This document shows positions 4,155 to 5,594 of a DNA stretch of 5,594 bases, piece by piece; within the stretch, counting starts at the first letter, position 1; every line of letters begins with the position of its first letter. This stretch comes from Nitrospirota bacterium (GTDB lineage Bacteria; Nitrospirota; JAOUDF01). The position numbers were made by a program, and so were the translations under genes. The notes under the pieces were generated by a model. That model was not told the DNA's origin. It did no database searches and was given only the letters and a program-made list of their open reading frames with translations. The stretch covers positions 1 through 5,594 of the forward strand of contig JAOUDF010000161.1 in assembly GCA_029859385.1 (NCBI GenBank), in the 5' to 3' direction.

Positions 4155-5594
4155 ATGTCCGGTTTGCGCAAGTCGCTGGTTCTGGGTCTTGCGGCGAGCA
4201 TCGTCGGCCTCGTCTTCAGCATCATCCCCTTTGGCCTCGACCTCGAAGAAGAGGCGGGCCTCGCCCTTCTCTTCAAACTCCGCGGACCCAAGTCAGCCCC
4301 CTCCGATGTAGTGGTGGTCAGTATCGACAAGGCGTCGGCCGACAGGCTGGGGCTGCTCAACGAACCCCGCAAATGGCCCCGCTCACTCCATGCAGAGCTC
4401 ACTGAAACCCTTGCCGAGCAGGGCGCCGCGGCCGTTGCTTTCGATATCTTCTTTGAAGAACCCCGGTCCGCCGCCGATGACACCGCGCTGGCCGAAGCCA
4501 TGAAGAAGGCAGGTAACGTCGTCCTCTCCCATCGGTTGCTGCGGGAAAAGATCGATCTTTCCGACAGCGGTGCTGCCACCATCGAAAAGATAGTGCCGCC
4601 CCTTCCGCAACTTGCCGATGCCGCCCTGGCCGGAGCCCCCTTCCCGCTGCCCAAGATACCGGTCCGGGTAGGGCAGGACTGGACCTTCAAGGCCGGCTCA
4701 GGCGACATGCCGACCATGCCGGTAGTTGCTTTTCAGGCCTATGCACTGGACGTTTACGACTCATTTATAATTCTGCTGAAAACCGCCTCTCCCAAAGCCG
4801 CCGAAGGGCTTCCCGCCGACAGGAATGCTTTGGTATCCGGGGGCAATCTGGCCAGTGTGGTGCGCACCATCCGCCAGCGTTTCGAGGCCGACCCCCTGGT
4901 TGCCGGACGGATGCTGACACGGCTCAAGGCCGCCCGGTCTGATTTTACGGATGAAAAACAGTATAACCGGCTGAGGTCGCTGATCCTGATGTACAAGGGA
5001 GAAGGCATCCGCTATCTCAACTACTACGGCCCGGCCGGGACCGTAACGACCGTACCCTACGACCAGGCCCTCTCGGGTAGATCCGCGGTCGATTTCAAGG
5101 GGAAAGCCGTCTTTGTTGGTTTCTCCGAGCTCTATCAGCCGGAGCAAAAAGACAGCTTTTATACCGTCTATTCCACGAAGGACGGCACCGATCTCAGCGG
5201 CGTGGAGATAGGCGCCACCGAATTTTCCAACCTTCTCGACGCATCCTCCCTCAGGCCGATCCTGTTCTACGACCATGTGGTGCTGGCCATCCTCTGGGGT
5301 TTTGCCCTCGGGTTCTGTTTTGTCCGCCTTTCCATGGTTGTGTCGCTTGTCGCCTCAATGGCGATCGGGGCGGCATACCTTGCCTTTGCGTTCTATCAGT
5401 TTACGGAAAATACCCTCTGGTATCCGCTGGTCATGCCACTCTTCCTTCAGCTCCCCCTGGCATTCGTCGGGGCGACGGTCTGGAAGTATGTCGACGCCAG
5501 TCGGGAGCGCAGGAACATCCGCGCAGCCTTCGGGCATTACCTGCCCGACGACGTGATCGATCGGGTGGCAAAGGATATTACAAAGATAGGTTCC
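4155..5594 (+). CDS. CHASE2-domain membrane sensor, probable class III adenylate/guanylate cyclase (3' end outside window)
   Basis: My translation from ATG 4155 is open for 480 codons to the window edge, with no stop. Residues 7-26 form a hydrophobic anchor after a short basic start. Residues 27-370 are an extracytoplasmic CHASE2 sensor, with VVVVSIDKAS (52-61), a WPR turn (74-76), AAAVAFDIFFEE (91-102), NYYGPAG (289-295), FKGKAVFVGFSE (314-325) and LSGVEIGATEFSNLL (347-361). Three predicted transmembrane helices follow at about 374-390, 392-414 and 422-444. The cytoplasmic start, ERRNIRAAFGHYLPDDVIDR (451-470), matches the linker that in CHASE2 receptors of this build leads into a class III nucleotide cyclase. 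The catalytic domain lies beyond the window, so cyclase activity is inferred; a kinase or other output is less likely with this linker. The segment around 200-285 has no CHASE2 core motif and looks like an insertion, predicted to be helical. The ligand is unknown. Confidence 0.9.
   Translation, partial: MSGLRKSLVLGLAASIVGLVFSIIPFGLDLEEEAGLALLFKLRGPKSAPSDVVVVSIDKASADRLGLLNEPRKWPRSLHAELTETLAEQGAAAVAFDIFFEEPRSAADDTALAEAMKKAGNVVLSHRLLREKIDLSDSGAATIEKIVPPLPQLADAALAGAPFPLPKIPVRVGQDWTFKAGSGDMPTMPVVAFQAYALDVYDSFIILLKTASPKAAEGLPADRNALVSGGNLASVVRTIRQRFEADPLVAGRMLTRLKAARSDFTDEKQYNRLRSLILMYKGEGIRYLNYYGPAGTVTTVPYDQALSGRSAVDFKGKAVFVGFSELYQPEQKDSFYTVYSTKDGTDLSGVEIGATEFSNLLDASSLRPILFYDHVVLAILWGFALGFCFVRLSMVVSLVASMAIGAAYLAFAFYQFTENTLWYPLVMPLFLQLPLAFVGATVWKYVDASRERRNIRAAFGHYLPDDVIDRVAKDITKIGS

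Noticed and set aside
4100..4717. 205-codon minus-strand frame after the tRNA array
   Set aside because: It is antisense to the CHASE2 gene, serine- and arginine-rich low-complexity in character, and ends in the terminator region.

Overview
The window holds the end of a tight plus-strand operon, then a six-gene tRNA array, then the start of a membrane signalling gene. The G+C-rich coding style, the UbiD/UbiX/UbiG set and the CHASE2 cyclase-type receptor suggest a Desulfuromonadia/Geobacter-like bacterium (former Deltaproteobacteria). This is inferred from general familiarity; no marker gene for taxonomy is present.

Positions 1-3198 carry five co-directional genes: the 3' part of ubiD, then ubiX, ubiG, a 77-residue stand-alone Lrp/AsnC ligand-binding (RAM) domain, and a histone-deacetylase-fold zinc amidohydrolase. 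Gaps are between -8 and +3 bases, so translation is probably coupled throughout. UbiX makes the prenylated FMN that UbiD needs, and UbiG is the quinone-ring methyltransferase family. The first three genes are therefore a quinone-biosynthesis module, probably serving menaquinone if the host is Geobacter-like. The RAM protein and the deacetylase are co-transcribed passengers of unknown purpose.

Positions 3191-3387 form a long inverted repeat: two gapless 53-base arms, 47/53 identical, around a 91-base centre. It overlaps the last codons of the deacetylase gene and looks like a REP/MITE-type fold-back element. A good sigma70-type promoter (3397-3425) follows.

Positions 3440-4093 encode tRNA-Pro(TGG), tRNA-Arg(CCG), tRNA-His(GTG), tRNA-Arg(TCG), tRNA-Arg(TCT) and tRNA-Lys(CTT), all with encoded CCA. 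The unusually long 109-base spacer after tRNA-His contains a bulged hairpin and a candidate second promoter. A Rho-independent terminator (4102-4138) closes the array.

From 4155 to the window end runs an open frame of 480 codons without a stop. It encodes a signal-anchor segment, a periplasmic CHASE2 sensor, three transmembrane helices and the first residues of the linker that normally leads into a class III adenylate/guanylate cyclase domain. Its Shine-Dalgarno begins only a few bases after the terminator. I saw no CRISPR, transposase, phage or toxin-antitoxin gene. The best candidates for something undescribed are the fold-back repeat and the tRNA terminator/cyclase junction.
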